The position numbers were made by a program, and so were the translations under genes. Below, in pieces: positions 31,031-41,884 of a stretch of DNA of 64,000 nt. Source of the stretch: Azolla caroliniana (lineage: Eukaryota > Polypodiophyta); contig JBHGNT010000012.1 in the NCBI GenBank assembly GCA_043228905.1, forward strand, positions 10,044,001 through 10,108,000. Reading direction: 5' to 3'. Position 1 is the first letter of the stretch, and every line of letters begins with the position of its first letter. The notes under the pieces are model-generated. The model made no database searches. It saw only the letters and a list, made by a program, of their open reading frames with translations, and was not told where the DNA came from.

Positions 31031-31501
31031 ACTCTATATAACATATTAGGGAAGTCTCCATAAAGGCATCCATAAATATGGAATTCTAATCAGTAAGACC
31101 TTACTTCCTATGTGGCGTGAATAAGGTCATGTACACAATCTATATGACATATTAGGCAATGTGTAAAATGAAAACTAATGATATGACAACTTCATACGTA
31201 ATATGGGTTAAGGCCCTCCGACAATAATGTATAATGACAAGCTGATTGTTTGTTGACCTTAGGTCTCCATGATTAGAACGTGGACTTCTAACCGCTACAA
31301 TACAACCATCAAATGATCTTCAATTTAAAACAATCCTTGTTGGGACGAACATATGATAGGAACCTTTGTTGGGGATGGTTGATCGTACTGTTTTCCTCAA
31401 ATTAAACTGTTATGGTTCTTGGTATTTGCAACCAATTTCCTATCTCAAATCCATTGGGATTCGAATCATCTTTAGAAATTAATATAGACTTTCCCTTTTG
31501 G

Positions 31502-31573
31502 TGTGGTTCGTGGGATTCAAGCCCTGGTCTCCACGGCCACAACGTGGAATTCTAACCACTAAACTAGAACCAC
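31502..31573 (-). pseudogene. tRNA-His-like sequence, copy 5
   Basis: 72 nt on the minus strand with perfectly pairing acceptor strands GTGGTTC and GAACCAC, a perfect anticodon stem CCACG/CGTGG, and anticodon GTG. The T stem has two mispairs and the B box reads GGCTTGAATCC. The acceptor pair at position 7 (C-G) differs from copy 4 (G-C) on both strands. Confidence 0.7.
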
Positions 31574-32413
31574 TGAGTTTGTATTGCCAAATTGGAAGTA
31601 AGTCTTCACAACCGCAACATGGACTTGTAACCACTAAGTACTGCCTTCAAATGTTGCATGCCTAAATTCATAGCTACACTCTATATAACATATTAGGCAA
31701 ATCTCCATCAAGGCATCCATAAATATGGAATTCTAATCGCTAAGACTTGACTTCCTATGTGGCGTGAATAAGTTCATGTACACAATATATATGACATGTG
31801 AGGCAAGTCTTGATAACGCCATGGACAAATACATGTGCACATTCTATATGAAATATGACCCAAGATTGCACTTGTGAAATTATTGTGCAATGTGGAAAAA
31901 GACAACAAATGATATTCCAACTTCATACCCTACCGAATTCAGAATGTAACAGTTTTCAGACTTGAATGTACATTGAATTTCGGTGACTTGAATGGGATTC
32001 ATGCACAACTCTTGACTGCGACGACCTCGAATTTTAACCATTGAGTCAATTTTTTTGCTCAAATTAATTATTATGGTTGTTTTCGTTTGCAAACACAAAG
32101 CTATGTACACATTTGATACGTAACATCGGTCAAGGCCCTCCGACAACAATGTATAATGCAAAGCTCATTGTTTGTCGAGCTTAGGTCTCCATGACAATAA
32201 CGTGGACTTCTAACGACTAAAGTACAACCATCAAATGCTTTCCAATTGAAAACAATCTTGGTTGGGACGAACATTTGAAAGGAAGCTTTGTTGGGGATGG
32301 TTGGTCACAGTTTTTTGCTCAAATTAAATTGTTATGGTTCTTGCAACCAACTTCCTATCTCATATCTATTGGGATTTGAACCATTTTACAAGTTGATATA
32401 GAATTACTCTTGG

Positions 32414-32482
32414 TGTGGTTGTGATTCGAGCCTAGGTTTCCATGGCTGCAACATGGAATTCTAACCACTAAACAAGAAACAC
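32414..32482 (-). pseudogene. tRNA-His-like sequence, copy 6 (damaged)
   Basis: Minus-strand module with a small deletion in the T/acceptor region and a changed anticodon loop (TTGCAGC). Otherwise colinear with the other copies. Confidence 0.55.
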
Positions 32483-32880
32483 GGAGTTTGTATTGCCAAA
32501 TTGGTACACAGTCTTCACAACTTTGCAACATGGAGTTGTAACCACTACGTACTGACTTCCCATGTTGCATGTATAAATTCATAGCTACATTGTATATAAC
32601 ATATTAGGGAAGTATCCATAAAGCCATCCATAAATATGGACTTCTAATCACTAAGACTTGACTTCCTATGTGGCGTGAATAAAGTCATTTACACAATCTA
32701 TGTGACATATGACGCAAGTCTCGATTAAGCCATAGGCAAATACATGTGCACATTCTATATGAAATACGAGCCAAGATTGCACTTGTGAAATTATTGTGCA
32801 ATGTGGAAAATGAAAACTAATGATATTCCAACTTCATACCCTGCCGAATTCAAAATTTAACAGTTTTCGCACGTGATTTA

Positions 32881-33424
32881 TTCTCTCCTTCCTGTTCTTT
32901 ACTGGGTGTTAGGGTTTGTTTATGAGCGTCACTCGTCAGCAACAGAGAATTCTCAACCCTCATGCTCGGATACCATGTAAAAAAACTATTGTGCGGAAGC
33001 GTAGACAAAACCGGCTACTCCGGATAATAGCAGAACATAGAATGAAGGTTTAATGGAAAGCTTGAGTACACAGGAGAGACAGAGAGAGCAGAACAGAACT
33101 CAATTCAAAATAATAACACTCTATACATACAAATGTCCTACTGAACACTTTTTATACAAATCCTTGAACGGATTGACAGAAGTATTGAGATGTACTTCAA
33201 TGTTCATACGAGCGACTAACACTAACTCCAAGGAATATGCCTATGTACTAGGCTTGGACTATAAGCTCCAACGGCCTACCAGTTCTCACTATTTTGGAGT
33301 ACGATCCAATTCTCCGGTTCGGCTCTAAGTTTCGGACACTGATCTATCCGGACACTGATCCGGTTCTCTGCTCCGGCTTTGGCTTATTCACCGATCCCGA
33401 TCCAGTTGAGTTTGCCCGCTCAAC
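32881..33424 (-). mobile_element. Copia-7 fragment: leader, primer site and LTR
   Basis: The minus strand has an LTR (32976-33424) related to the Copia-3 LTR, a primer site TGGTATCCGAGC (32964-32975, one changed region) and about 80 bp of leader with AGGGTTGAGAA as in Copia-3. The leader is cut off at the tRNA-His-like array. No coding part remains. Confidence 0.7.
32976..33424 (-). repeat. LTR of Copia-7
   Basis: About 449 bp. The minus strand starts with the dyad GTTGAG-N8-CTCAAC (33405-33424), has GAAGTA-N8-TACTTC (33179-33198) and AATCC-N6-GGATT (33159-33174) in the places of the Copia-3 dyads, then TTGTATAAAAA as TATA box, and ends TTTTTTTACA next to the primer site. Confidence 0.7.
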
Positions 33425-33890
33425 CTTTTGGAACCATTTTTTCCATGGGTTATCTAGGTTTAACTTATGTTATCGAGCCTTAGAACTCGAGTAAAACCAC
33501 ATGAATTCCCCTATTCATGTTTTACTCATAGATTTGAGTACATCTTTGTGCACAACACCACCACCACCACTTGTATCAACTTGTGACTTATGTCATACTT
33601 GTGCAAATTACAACCACCAAATAGGGATAGATATGTGCATACCTCGCACCATCCATTTATTTGTGGCAAATTTGTTTAGTAGAAAACACATGGTTTTTTG
33701 AACCTTGTTTTCGTCACTTCTTGACTCTTATAGGTAGTGACTTTTTTTCTCTTTTTTTCATAACATTTACTTGCACCTCGCAAGACTAGAATATTACTTG
33801 CGAGTGTACTTGTTTTTGCATGTAATACACTTTTTCGACCATATCAATATATGTTGAGTTGACATTTTAATATAAGGCTGACTGAGAAAT
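33425..33890. other. Unassigned 0.47-kb segment
   Basis: AT-rich, no reading frame of note and no match to other parts of the window that I could see. Gypsy-B leader homology begins at about 33891. Confidence 0.3.
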
Positions 33891-34076
33891 TACATGGATG
33901 CTAGAACCATGGTTGAGCCTTGGGGAGCCGCCATGATTATTCAAGATAGAGATCCGAGAAAGACATCTTTGCTATGTTTTCCCCCATGGTTTTTAAAACA
34001 CCATAGTGTTACCATAGTTATCGGATCTCGAATCACACTTCATATGTCTAGAGGGGTAATGACGTGAGATGCTTTC

Positions 34077-34549
34077 TTGGATAAAGTTCTTCCAATCAAA
34101 ATTTCAAGCATTCATTCTCCTTGTGTATTTTTTGAACCTCCTTATTTATATTGCCTACACAGAGCTTGCATCACGGAACATATTTTGAACACGGTTGAAG
34201 CGATCTCTCTGACTGAGACCTCTCAACTCCAATCCACATCTCGCACACAACCTGAGATCACTATTGAGCAATTTCTCACTACTGCGTTCAATCAATTGAC
34301 CGAAATGAGGCAAGCCAATATGGATTTGGAAAAGAAATTCCAAGAATTGACTATTGAGTCAAAGAAAGAAGGTGAACGTTCTTTCATAGTCACGCCATTC
34401 AAGGGAGATAAGAAAGAAAGAATCGAGGAGACCATTAGAACTTGGCTTGGTCGTTGGGAGTCTCACTTTGAGCTCCATCCCAAACCCGATGCTGTAAAAA
34501 TTGGTTATGTTAGTCATGAGTTAGGTGGCCGAGCTGCTGCTTGGTGGTG
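34077..34549 (+). pseudogene. Gag of Gypsy-B, N-terminal part
   Basis: Open over 158 codons into Copia-4. Clear gag core: FLTTAFNQLTEMRQANMD, then TWLGRWESHFELHP and GGRAAAWW, aligning with Gypsy-A gag but diverged. The true start may be inside the frame. It stops at the Copia-4 target duplication TGGTG (34545-34549). Confidence 0.75.
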
Positions 34550-34919
34550 TGTAAAGAATCGGATATGAATTCTTGTGAAGCGGAAGAGATGTGAGTTATG
34601 TGTGTGTGTAAGAGAGAGAGAGAGAGACAAGAAATACGCAAGGTAAAAATATATTGACAAAGGAGAAAGACTTAACATTATACAAGATGGGAGGAGGGTG
34701 CTTTATGTAGTCACTCTCTCTCTTCATTAACTACAAGGCTCATGGAGCATGGGGAATGTGAAAGCTCATAAGTTATGTGTCATAGAATATGATTCTATGA
34801 CTCATACTAAATGCTAGAATACAAAGTGGTGACATAATGGTGACTCTTGACCGTTGAGGTGTCTCTTCACTCTCAAGGTGAGTTCACACACTAGACCAAG
34901 TTGAGCTTGATTCTCAACA
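34550..34919 (-). repeat. 3' LTR of Copia-4
   Basis: 370 bp. Contains a 10-bp perfect inverted repeat, GTCATAGAAT-N3-ATTCTATGAC (34779-34801), extended by ATG/CAT after one mismatch, and the start dyad GTTGAG-N7-CTCAAC (34900-34918). Polypurine tract (minus strand TTGAGGGGGCG) at 34920-34930. Confidence 0.93.
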
Positions 34920-35153
34920 CGCCCCCTCAAGCTCAAGTCGGGTCCGTTTCAAACGGTATCTGAAATCCGCTTCAATTCACGATCGGGAGTCCGCGTCGAC
35001 TCGCTTTATGCGGAGTTGCAGAATCCGTGCTCCAGCTTGCGTTGTGCGTAGTTGCGAAGTCTGCGCTTCGGCTTGCGGCTTTCTTTGCGGCTTTGTTGCG
35101 TGGTTGCGGAATCCACGCGTTATTGCGTAGTGCGCGGTTGCAGAATCTACGCG

Positions 35154-36683
35154 TTATTGCGTAGTGTCTTCAGTACTCCCCCTCAAGCTTGGCAAGTCAG
35201 GGATCGTCAATCCGAGATCGGTCATGAATTGCCATAGCTTGTTGGCTCCTAAGGATTTAGTAAAGATGTCGGCCATTTGAAGATTTGTGCTAATGTGTTG
35301 TAGGTCAACATCGCCAGCTAGAACGCGCTCTCGGATGAAGTGATTGTGCAGTTTGATGTGCTTTGTCCGCGCGTGGAACACCGGGTTCCGAGCCAGATAG
35401 ATACTGCTCATGTTGTCGCAGTAAAGGGAGGTCAGATCCTTGATGGGTACGCCCAGATCCTTCAAAATCCTCTTGAGCCATACGGCTTCACACGTAGCTA
35501 CGGCTGCGCCCCTGTATTCCGCCTCCGTACTCGAAAGAGCGACGGTAGGCTGCTTCTTGCTACTCCAGGATATTGCTCCACTGCCGAGGGAGAAAACAAA
35601 TCCGGAGGTTGATCTTCTATTAGCTTTGTAGCCAGCCCAATCGGCGTCTGTGTACCCCTCGAGTCGTATTGGCATTTCGGTCTTGTAGAGGATGCTGCAA
35701 TCCATTGTGCCGCTCACGTACCGTAGAACTCGCTTAGCGCAATCCAAGTGAGTATCACGCGGTGTTTGCATGAATTGGCTAAGGAGACCGACTGGATAAC
35801 TGAGATCAGGTCGTGTGATCGTGAGGTAGATGAGACTCCCGATGAGTTGCCGATACTGAGTCGGCTCACACGCTTTGGTGGCGGAGTTCGCATTTAGTTT
35901 GAGATTACAATCGAGCGGGGTTGCCACGAATTTGCACTTAGCCATCCCGAACTTGTATAACAAGTTGAGGATGTAGTGTTGTTGAGAGATCATGATTCCG
36001 GCCGGAGTCCGAATTACCTCGATGCCGAGGAAGTAGTGGAGCTCCTTCATGTCCGTCATCTCGAACTTGTCGGAAAGGAGGGATCTGACCTTAGTGATTT
36101 CGATGAGATGCTCACCTCCAATGACTAGGTCATCCACATATAAGATGATGACGATCGGACTTGCGGAATCGCTTCGAATGTAGAGGGAGTTGTCCGATTT
36201 TGACATACGGAAGCCAATTTGATTAAGATATTGCGTTATCTTCGAATGTCAAGCACACGGTGCTTGCTTGAGGCCGTAGAGTGGCTTCTTGAATCGGCAT
36301 ACGGCTTTTGGATGAGTGCTCGAGTTAAAGCCGGGTGGTTGGATCATGTACACCTCCTCTTCTAATTCGCCTTGTAGAAAGTCGTTCTTGACGTCCATTT
36401 GATGGAGGTGCCACCCTTTCGCCGCGGCAATCGCAATTATAGTCCGTACCGTCATCATCTTTGCCACCGGGACAAAGGGCTCTTCGTAGTCGACGCCATG
36501 CGTCTGAGCGTATCCTTTCGCTACGAGTCGAGCTTTGTAGCGGTTTATGGAGCCATCGGCGTTATACTTCACCTTGTAGATCCATCTGCATCCGATCGCC
36601 TTTTTGTGTGGTGAGGTGGGAACGAGATCCACGTCTCGTTCTTCCGTAGTGCCTGCATCTCCTCGTTCATTGCTTCGATCCAT
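35154..36683 (-). pseudogene. Reverse transcriptase-RNase H of Copia-4
   Basis: Two open stretches (36249-36683 and 35154-36206) separated by one TGA where relatives have TGG (APCA-stop-HSK). Motifs: [36 protein letters not shown], catalytic IILYVDDLVIGG, GYTDADWAGYKANRRSTSGF, LSSTEAEYRG, YCDNMSSIYLARNPVFHART. Apart from the stop, all catalytic residues are present. Confidence 0.88.
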
Positions 36684-37862
36684 CGCGGGTCCTTCGCGGC
36701 TTCCGAAAAGGTTTCCGGCTCCCGTACTGTCACTACCTTCATCATAAAGGCATAATGGTACGCCATGTAATCGTTGTAGCCGAATCGGCTTATGGGTTTC
36801 TTTTCATGAGTGGATCGGCGGAGCTTTTCATTTGCAAAGATGAGGGCTTTCTTGGCTCCGATTGGTACCTCGAAACCGCCGAACTCACTGTCGAGTGAGT
36901 GAGTCGATTCATCGTTGTCGAAGCGATCGTCTTCATATTCCGCCATTTTCGCCTTGCCTTTGTCCATCTTCGGGCTAGGCCGTGATGTGCTTTGATCGCT
37001 CAAAGGCTCTTGTGGTCCGCTTAGTCGGGTCGTGATCGGACTTTCTTCGAACATGCACATAAGATGATCTTCATCCTCTATCTCTTGTTCGGTGGATTCC
37101 GGGTCGAGCAGAGTCGGAGGCGAAGTTGTCTCTGGTGCGTACCAGGATGCGGACTCGTCAAAGACGACGTCTCGACTTACCCGAGATTTTCGAGTTGAGG
37201 GGTTGTAGCACTTGTACCCCTTTTGCTCCAATGAGTATCCTACGAGGATACATTTCTCCGACTTCGGGTCGAGCTTTTGATGCTTCTCATCGGGGATGTG
37301 CACGTACGCAATGGAGCCGAATATCCGAACATGTGATAGGTTCGGCTTCCTTCCGAAGAATCTTTCGTGCGGAGTGACCTCGTGCACGTTGGATGTTGTG
37401 CACCGGTTCATTAGGTAGACGGCCGTATTTGCCGCTTCGGCCCAATATGACTTGGGCATATGCTTCTCGTTCATCATGGCCCGTGCTACTTCGAGGATGT
37501 GCCGATTTTTGCGCTCGGCTACTCCGTTTTGTTGCGGAGTGTGTCGGTAAGTGAATTCTCGCCGAAGGAAATTCTCGCCGAATTCCTTCCTTTCGGAGAT
37601 ACGCCGTGAAATCGTCCGAGAAGTACTCCTTGCCGCCATCCGATCGAAGGCATCGTACATGTCGACCCGTGGCTTTCTCGACTTCATTCTTGAAATTTTG
37701 GAAGTGTCCGAACACTTCGCTCTTTTGCTGCATCTTGTAGATCCAAGTGTGCCTAGAAAAGTCTTCAATGAAGAGCACGTAATACCGGCATCCGCCGAAT
37801 GTCGTCGTTTGGGCTGGACCCCATACATCGGAATGAATTACGTCGAGTACACCTTTGCTCAC
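36569..37862 (-). pseudogene. Integrase and linker of Copia-4
   Basis: DVWGPAQTTTFGGC, RSDGGKEYFSD, RHTPQQNGVAERKNR, LVGYSLEQKGYKCYNP. A 16-bp tandem duplication (attctcgccgaa repeated at 37555 and 37571) shifts the frame between the second Asp and the Glu motif, and a single lost G near 36628 (NETW-D to NETW-I) shifts it again before reverse transcriptase. Confidence 0.88.
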
Positions 37863-38015
37863 ATTCCGCTCCTTCGAGAATGGGTGTCAGTGTTGCTTGC
37901 CGAATTGGCACGCTTCACATACACCTTCAATCACCTTCTCTTTGAATGTCGGGAGTTCAATGACGACTCCTTACGACTTCATTGCTTTGAGTTTGTTGAG
38001 ATTGATGTGGCCGAT

Positions 38016-38645
38016 TCACTTATGCCATAGCTCTATGTCGGAGTCGGCTTTCGTGCTTTTTGCGAACATGGCGGATTTCATCTCGTGCGAATCGAGAATG
38101 AACATCCGGCCCTCTCTTCTTCCGCGTGCGATGATTCGGCCTTCTTTTTCGATGAAGCACCCTTCTTGGTTGAATCGTACTTGCATCCCTTGCTCAACCA
38201 TTTGGCCGACCGAGACCAAATTCTTTGTGATGGTGGGAACATGCAAGACATTTTTAATGTATGTTTGCTTACCTCTTTCGCCGAACGGAACATTGCCGAT
38301 GTGCCGAATCGGGTGCATAGTGTCATCTCCGATTTCGACATAACCGGGTCGCTCCGGCTCTCGAAGTTCAAGAAACCATTCTTTATGGGATGTCATATGG
38401 TTTGAGGCTCCGGAGTCTACAAACCATACGTCCTCCGGATTGAGGGCACTAGTTGAGGTAGAGGCCGACATAGAGTTTGCTCTATGTTTCATCATGAACA
38501 TTCCGCCACGGTCGGAGTTCCATGCATACATTCCTCCACGATCTTCGTAGTCGGAGTTGTTCCCGTATATTCCGCTATACTCTTCGTAGTCGGAATTGTG
38601 TGCGTAATTCGTGAATTGTCGGCTTGTGGAAGCCGATTCACGCAT
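38016..38645 (-). pseudogene. Protease region of Copia-4
   Basis: 210-codon open stretch with WFVDSGASNHMTSHKEWF (catalytic DSG intact) and the HVPTITKNLVSVGQ and GRMFILDS segments, ending DIELWHK at a TGA that replaces the Arg codon of the integrase zinc region. Confidence 0.88.
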
Positions 38646-39488
38646 CTTCTTTCGGCACTCTTCTTCGTGGTGGCCGAGCTTTCCACAATATCCGCATTCG
38701 GTTGCGTTTTGACGGCTCGGGCCGGATTGGAAGCTCCCCCTTCTTGCGAAGGTTCCTCATTGGCCTCCGTTTTGCGGCCGAAATTGGGAGTTGTTGTTGT
38801 AGGTCGGACCTCGTCCGCCTTGTCCTTGGCCGAATCGGCCTCTCGCTCGTCCGCATTCTCTTCCTCCATTAGAGTGCGTGTAGAGCATGTGGCCTTCCGA
38901 CTCATTGCTCCTTGTACGCACGTGGTTTTCTTCGACCAATAGCATTGATTGGAGCTCGAAGAAGGAGGGAGATTTCTCCCATGCTAGAACGGCGGTTCGC
39001 ATCGCGCCGAACCGTGGTGCGAGGCCGCCGAGGCATATTTGCACCATCTCATCATCATCTATACTTACGCTTATTGAGCCGAGCGAGTCGCAAAGCTCCT
39101 TGATCTTCAAGGTGTATGTCATGATGGACATGTCCCTTTGTTGAATGTTGTTCAACTCTTGGCGGAGTTGAAGCTTCCTCGCGGTCGTGTTGGCGGCGAA
39201 AATCTTTCGTAGATTTTCCCACGCTTCCTTCGGCGTCTTGGCTTCTCGAATGTAACCGAGCATATGGTCATGAACACATGTCGCCAAACAATACATCACG
39301 TGGCTTGCGGCTTGCTCCCATGTCGCGTATCCAGGAGCTGCTTCGGCGGGTCGGTCTTCATGCACTCCTTTGATGTAGCTCCAATAGCCTTGTCCGACAA
39401 GGTATTCGTGCATCTTGTACTCCCAAGATGCGAAGTTGTTTCGATCCAACTTCTCATTAGGGAGAGCGCTCCCCATTTGAGTATTCAT
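38646..39488 (-). pseudogene. Gag of Copia-4
   Basis: The ATG at 39488 (MNTQMGSALPNEKLDRNNFA) opens a 243-codon frame with WEYKMHEYLVGQGYWSY, KIKELCDSLGSI and ICLGGLAPRFGAMRTAV, ending at TGA (38757). The zinc knuckle CGYCGKLGHHEEEC lies beyond the stop in the same frame near 38660-38700. Confidence 0.88.
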
Positions 39489-39635
39489 TATATCGATTCT
39501 TCTTCTTCTTCTTCTCTCTTCGAATGCGAGCTATGTAGCGAAGCTACAATAGCGATGAGCCGGTTCTTGGCCGTCGGCGTGGAGCACAACACACAATCAC
39601 GATGAGGCGAATGGGCTAGATCGAGCTACCAAATC

Positions 39636-39647
39636 GCTCTAATACCA
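39636..39647 (-). promoter_or_regulatory. Primer-binding site of Copia-4 (one mismatch)
   Basis: Minus-strand TGGTATTAGAGC directly adjoining the 5' LTR; differs from the iMet complement by C to T at position 7. Confidence 0.85.
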
Positions 39648-40013
39648 TGTAAAGAATCGGATATGGATTATTGTGAAGCGGAAGAGATGTGAGTTATGTG
39701 TGTGTGTAAGAGAGAGAGAGACAAGAAATACGCAAGGTAAAAATATATTGACAAAGGAGAAAGACTTAACATTATACAAGATGGGAGGAGGGTGCTTTAT
39801 GTAGTCACCCTCTCTCTTCATTAACTACAAGGCTCATGGAGCATGGGGAATGTGAAAGCTCATAATTTATGTGTCATAGAATATGATTCTATGACTCATA
39901 CTAAATGCTAGAATACAAAGTGGTGACATAATGGTGACTCTTGACCGTTGAGGTGTCTCTTCACTCTCAAGGTGAGTTCACACACTAGACCAAGTTGAGC
40001 TTGATTCTCAACA
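39648..40013 (-). repeat. 5' LTR of Copia-4
   Basis: 366 bp, near-identical to 34550-34919; the 10-bp palindrome is at 39873-39895. It is followed by TGGTG and the continuation of Gypsy-B gag. Confidence 0.93.
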
Positions 40014-41040
40014 TGGTGCAACCTAAAGACTGCAAAGAACTTACCCACCACTTGGGAGCTGTTGCTTGGTTTCGTCGATGTTTTCAAGAAATGGTTCTTG
40101 CAGCCACCTTCTCAAACCGAGCAAGCACAAAACTTTCTCACATTGTCGAGCAAGCCATTTACCTCTCTCGAGGATTATGTGCATCATGTTGGGACCTAGA
40201 TCCAAAAATCGGGACTTAAGGGTGAGAAATGGTTTGTTGCTTGTTTTTTGAATGGTATTCCCAATGGGGATTACCATTGGATTGTCCATGACAAGGACCC
40301 CACAACTTTCGAGGAAGCCATCAACATTGTACCTCGGTGCCATAGGAATTCCAAGAAAGACCACAATAAACCTAAGTTCGCCAAAACTCCGAATGTCAAG
40401 ATCATTGGGAAACATAAGCAATCCAGTGCCACTCTTGACCACGACTCAAAGAAACTGAACCTCTTCTATGCATATTGCAAGAAGCGGGGCCACACAAAGG
40501 ATACATTTTGTCATGTTGAGAGGAAGTCAATGAACATCCCTCCTCAAGACAAATCTACGAGTCTTTTGATGTTATTGAAGTTCATACCAACCACTTAAAT
40601 TCATGTGAATGCACTTTTCCTTCACATTTACTTGGACCTAATGATTTACACCGAGGAGTGGGGTATATCAATGGAACACAAGCACATTTCTTGTTTGATT
40701 CCGGTGGTTCTCACAATTTTCTTAATGATCACTTGGTGCAACAAATGCAAATCCACATAAACGCAAGTGATCATATCTATCAAGTTCACATGGCAAATGG
40801 AGGTGTTCAATACATTAGTGGTATTATTCGTTAGCTTCCAATTCAAATAGTACCTATCTGGAGAAGCTTTACTTTGAACATGTTATAAAACTACAATCCG
40901 GAGATGTCATTTTAGATACCCTTGGTTTTTTAATAAAAACCCTTCTTTGTCCATTGATTGGGTTAATCACTCAATCACATTTGAACTTAATAATTGTAAA
41001 CATTTTATTCAATGTTCCAAACATTTGAGATTAGTAAACA
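40014..41040 (+). pseudogene. Gag C-terminal part and protease remnant of Gypsy-B
   Basis: FLQPPSQTEQAQ, SLEDYVHHVGT, a TAG, then NGIPNGDYHWIVHDKDP, a degenerate knuckle (YAYCKKRGHTKDTF, last Cys lost) and a protease with LFDSGGSHNFLNDHLV. Many stops follow, and the protease-to-RT spacer is largely deleted near 41030. Confidence 0.75.
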
Positions 41041-41497
41041 ACTTAAGGAATACTTGAGTATGGGCCACATTAGGTATAGTTAAGAAGAATGTTCATGGCG
41101 AATGTGTATCAATTATCGTTGTTTGAATAAAATGACAATAAAAAATGCATGTAGGTTACCTCGTGCTGATGCTTTGATTGAACGTTTGCATGGGGCCCAA
41201 TATTTTATGAAAATTGACTTACGAACAGATTATCATCAAATTCACATTGCCGAATATGATATTCCTAAAACTGCTTTTCGTACACGCTATGGCTATTATG
41301 AGTTTTTACTCATGCCTTTCGGTTGACTAATGCTCCAACCACATTCCAACAAGCAATGAATGACTTTTTCCGAGATCAACTCGGTGATTTTGTTGTCGTC
41401 TTCTTGGATGATGTTCTCATATATACCTGCACCTTGCAAGATCACATTCAACATGTTCGATTTGTTTTGCAAATGTTGCGTGACAACTCTGTCTATG
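41041..41497 (+). pseudogene. Reverse transcriptase fragment of Gypsy-B
   Basis: [45 protein letters not shown], one frame slip at about 41325, TNAPTTFQQAMNDFF and catalytic VVVFLDDVLIYT (both Asp kept). It ends at the Copia-5 LTR after LQMLRDN. Confidence 0.8.
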
Positions 41498-41780
41498 TGT
41501 TGAGAGTCAAACTCAACTTCCCATAGTAATAGGTTTCACACTAGATCATGGTTATACCAGACTAGTTTTGTAAATAGTAGAAAGGGCACCTGCCCAAGTT
41601 TAGTTGGTATTTAAACCAACCCCTTGTAACTTAGTTACTGTTGGAAGTATTTTGGTTAATGTAATATACAATCTTTTATCTCTGTCTTATGCTCTCTCTC
41701 TCTCTGTTTTTCCTTACATACACACACACACACAGTCCTTCCGCTGCTTCTCCGCCACTTGTGCTCCTCATTTCTTTACA
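41498..41780 (+). repeat. 5' LTR of Copia-5
   Basis: 283 bp, TGTTGAG...TTTACA. Dyads: start GTTGAG-N7-CTCAAC (41499-41517), GGGCA-N2-TGCCC (41584-41595), GTTGGT-N6-ACCAAC (41603-41620) with TATTTAAA in its loop, and GTAAC-N3-GTTAC (41626-41638). Confidence 0.88.
41603..41620 (+). promoter_or_regulatory. TATA-like box in a palindrome loop, Copia-5 LTR
   Basis: GTTGGT, ATTTAA, ACCAAC: the only TATA-like sequence of the LTR (TATTTAAA) sits in the loop, with the GGGCA/TGCCC dyad 8 bp upstream as in Copia-2. Confidence 0.5.
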
Positions 41781-41792
41781 TGGTATCAGAGC
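41781..41792 (+). promoter_or_regulatory. Primer-binding site of Copia-5
   Basis: Perfect TGGTATCAGAGC immediately after the 5' LTR. Confidence 0.9.
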
Positions 41793-41884
41793 GTGTGGTT
41801 GCTTAATCGTATCTAATCAACTATGTTGTGGTACACGCCGACGATCAACAGAACCGGCTCATCAACCGAGAAGAAATCAACATA

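Larger units (their letters stand above)
31031..32880. repeat. AT-rich repeat array with tRNA-His-like modules (right block)
   Basis: Same units as 3431-5940 (landmarks near 31031, 31680, 32588). It begins with the 17-bp ACTCTATATAACATATT that also ends the left block, and contains two near-full tRNA-His-like modules plus shorter relatives. No genes. Confidence 0.75.
34550..40013 (-). mobile_element. Copia-4, nearly intact, inserted in Gypsy-B gag
   Basis: LTRs 34550-34919 and 39648-40013, TSD TGGTG (34545-34549 and 40014-40018). The LTRs differ by only four substitutions and a 4-base (GA)n length change. The polyprotein on the minus strand (39488 to 35154) is complete in domain order and is broken by few lesions: about three point nonsense codons, one 1-base loss and one 16-bp duplication. 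Confidence 0.94.
33891..41497 (+). mobile_element. Gypsy-B remnant, split by Copia-4 and Copia-5
   Basis: Plus-strand relative of Gypsy-A: leader (33891-34076, with the words GGTTGAGCC, CCCCCATGGTTTTTAAAACACC and TCTAGAGGGGTAATGACGTGAGA), gag (34077-34549 and 40014-40600), protease remnant, then after a deletion reverse transcriptase (41041-41497), where Copia-5 enters. No LTR of its own is visible in the window. Confidence 0.75.

Noticed and set aside
31031-31047. 17-bp repeat as the target-site duplication of a 25-kb transposon
   Set aside because: The block edges are the middle of a Copia gene and an unassigned segment, not transposon termini, and the word is a normal landmark of the repeat unit.
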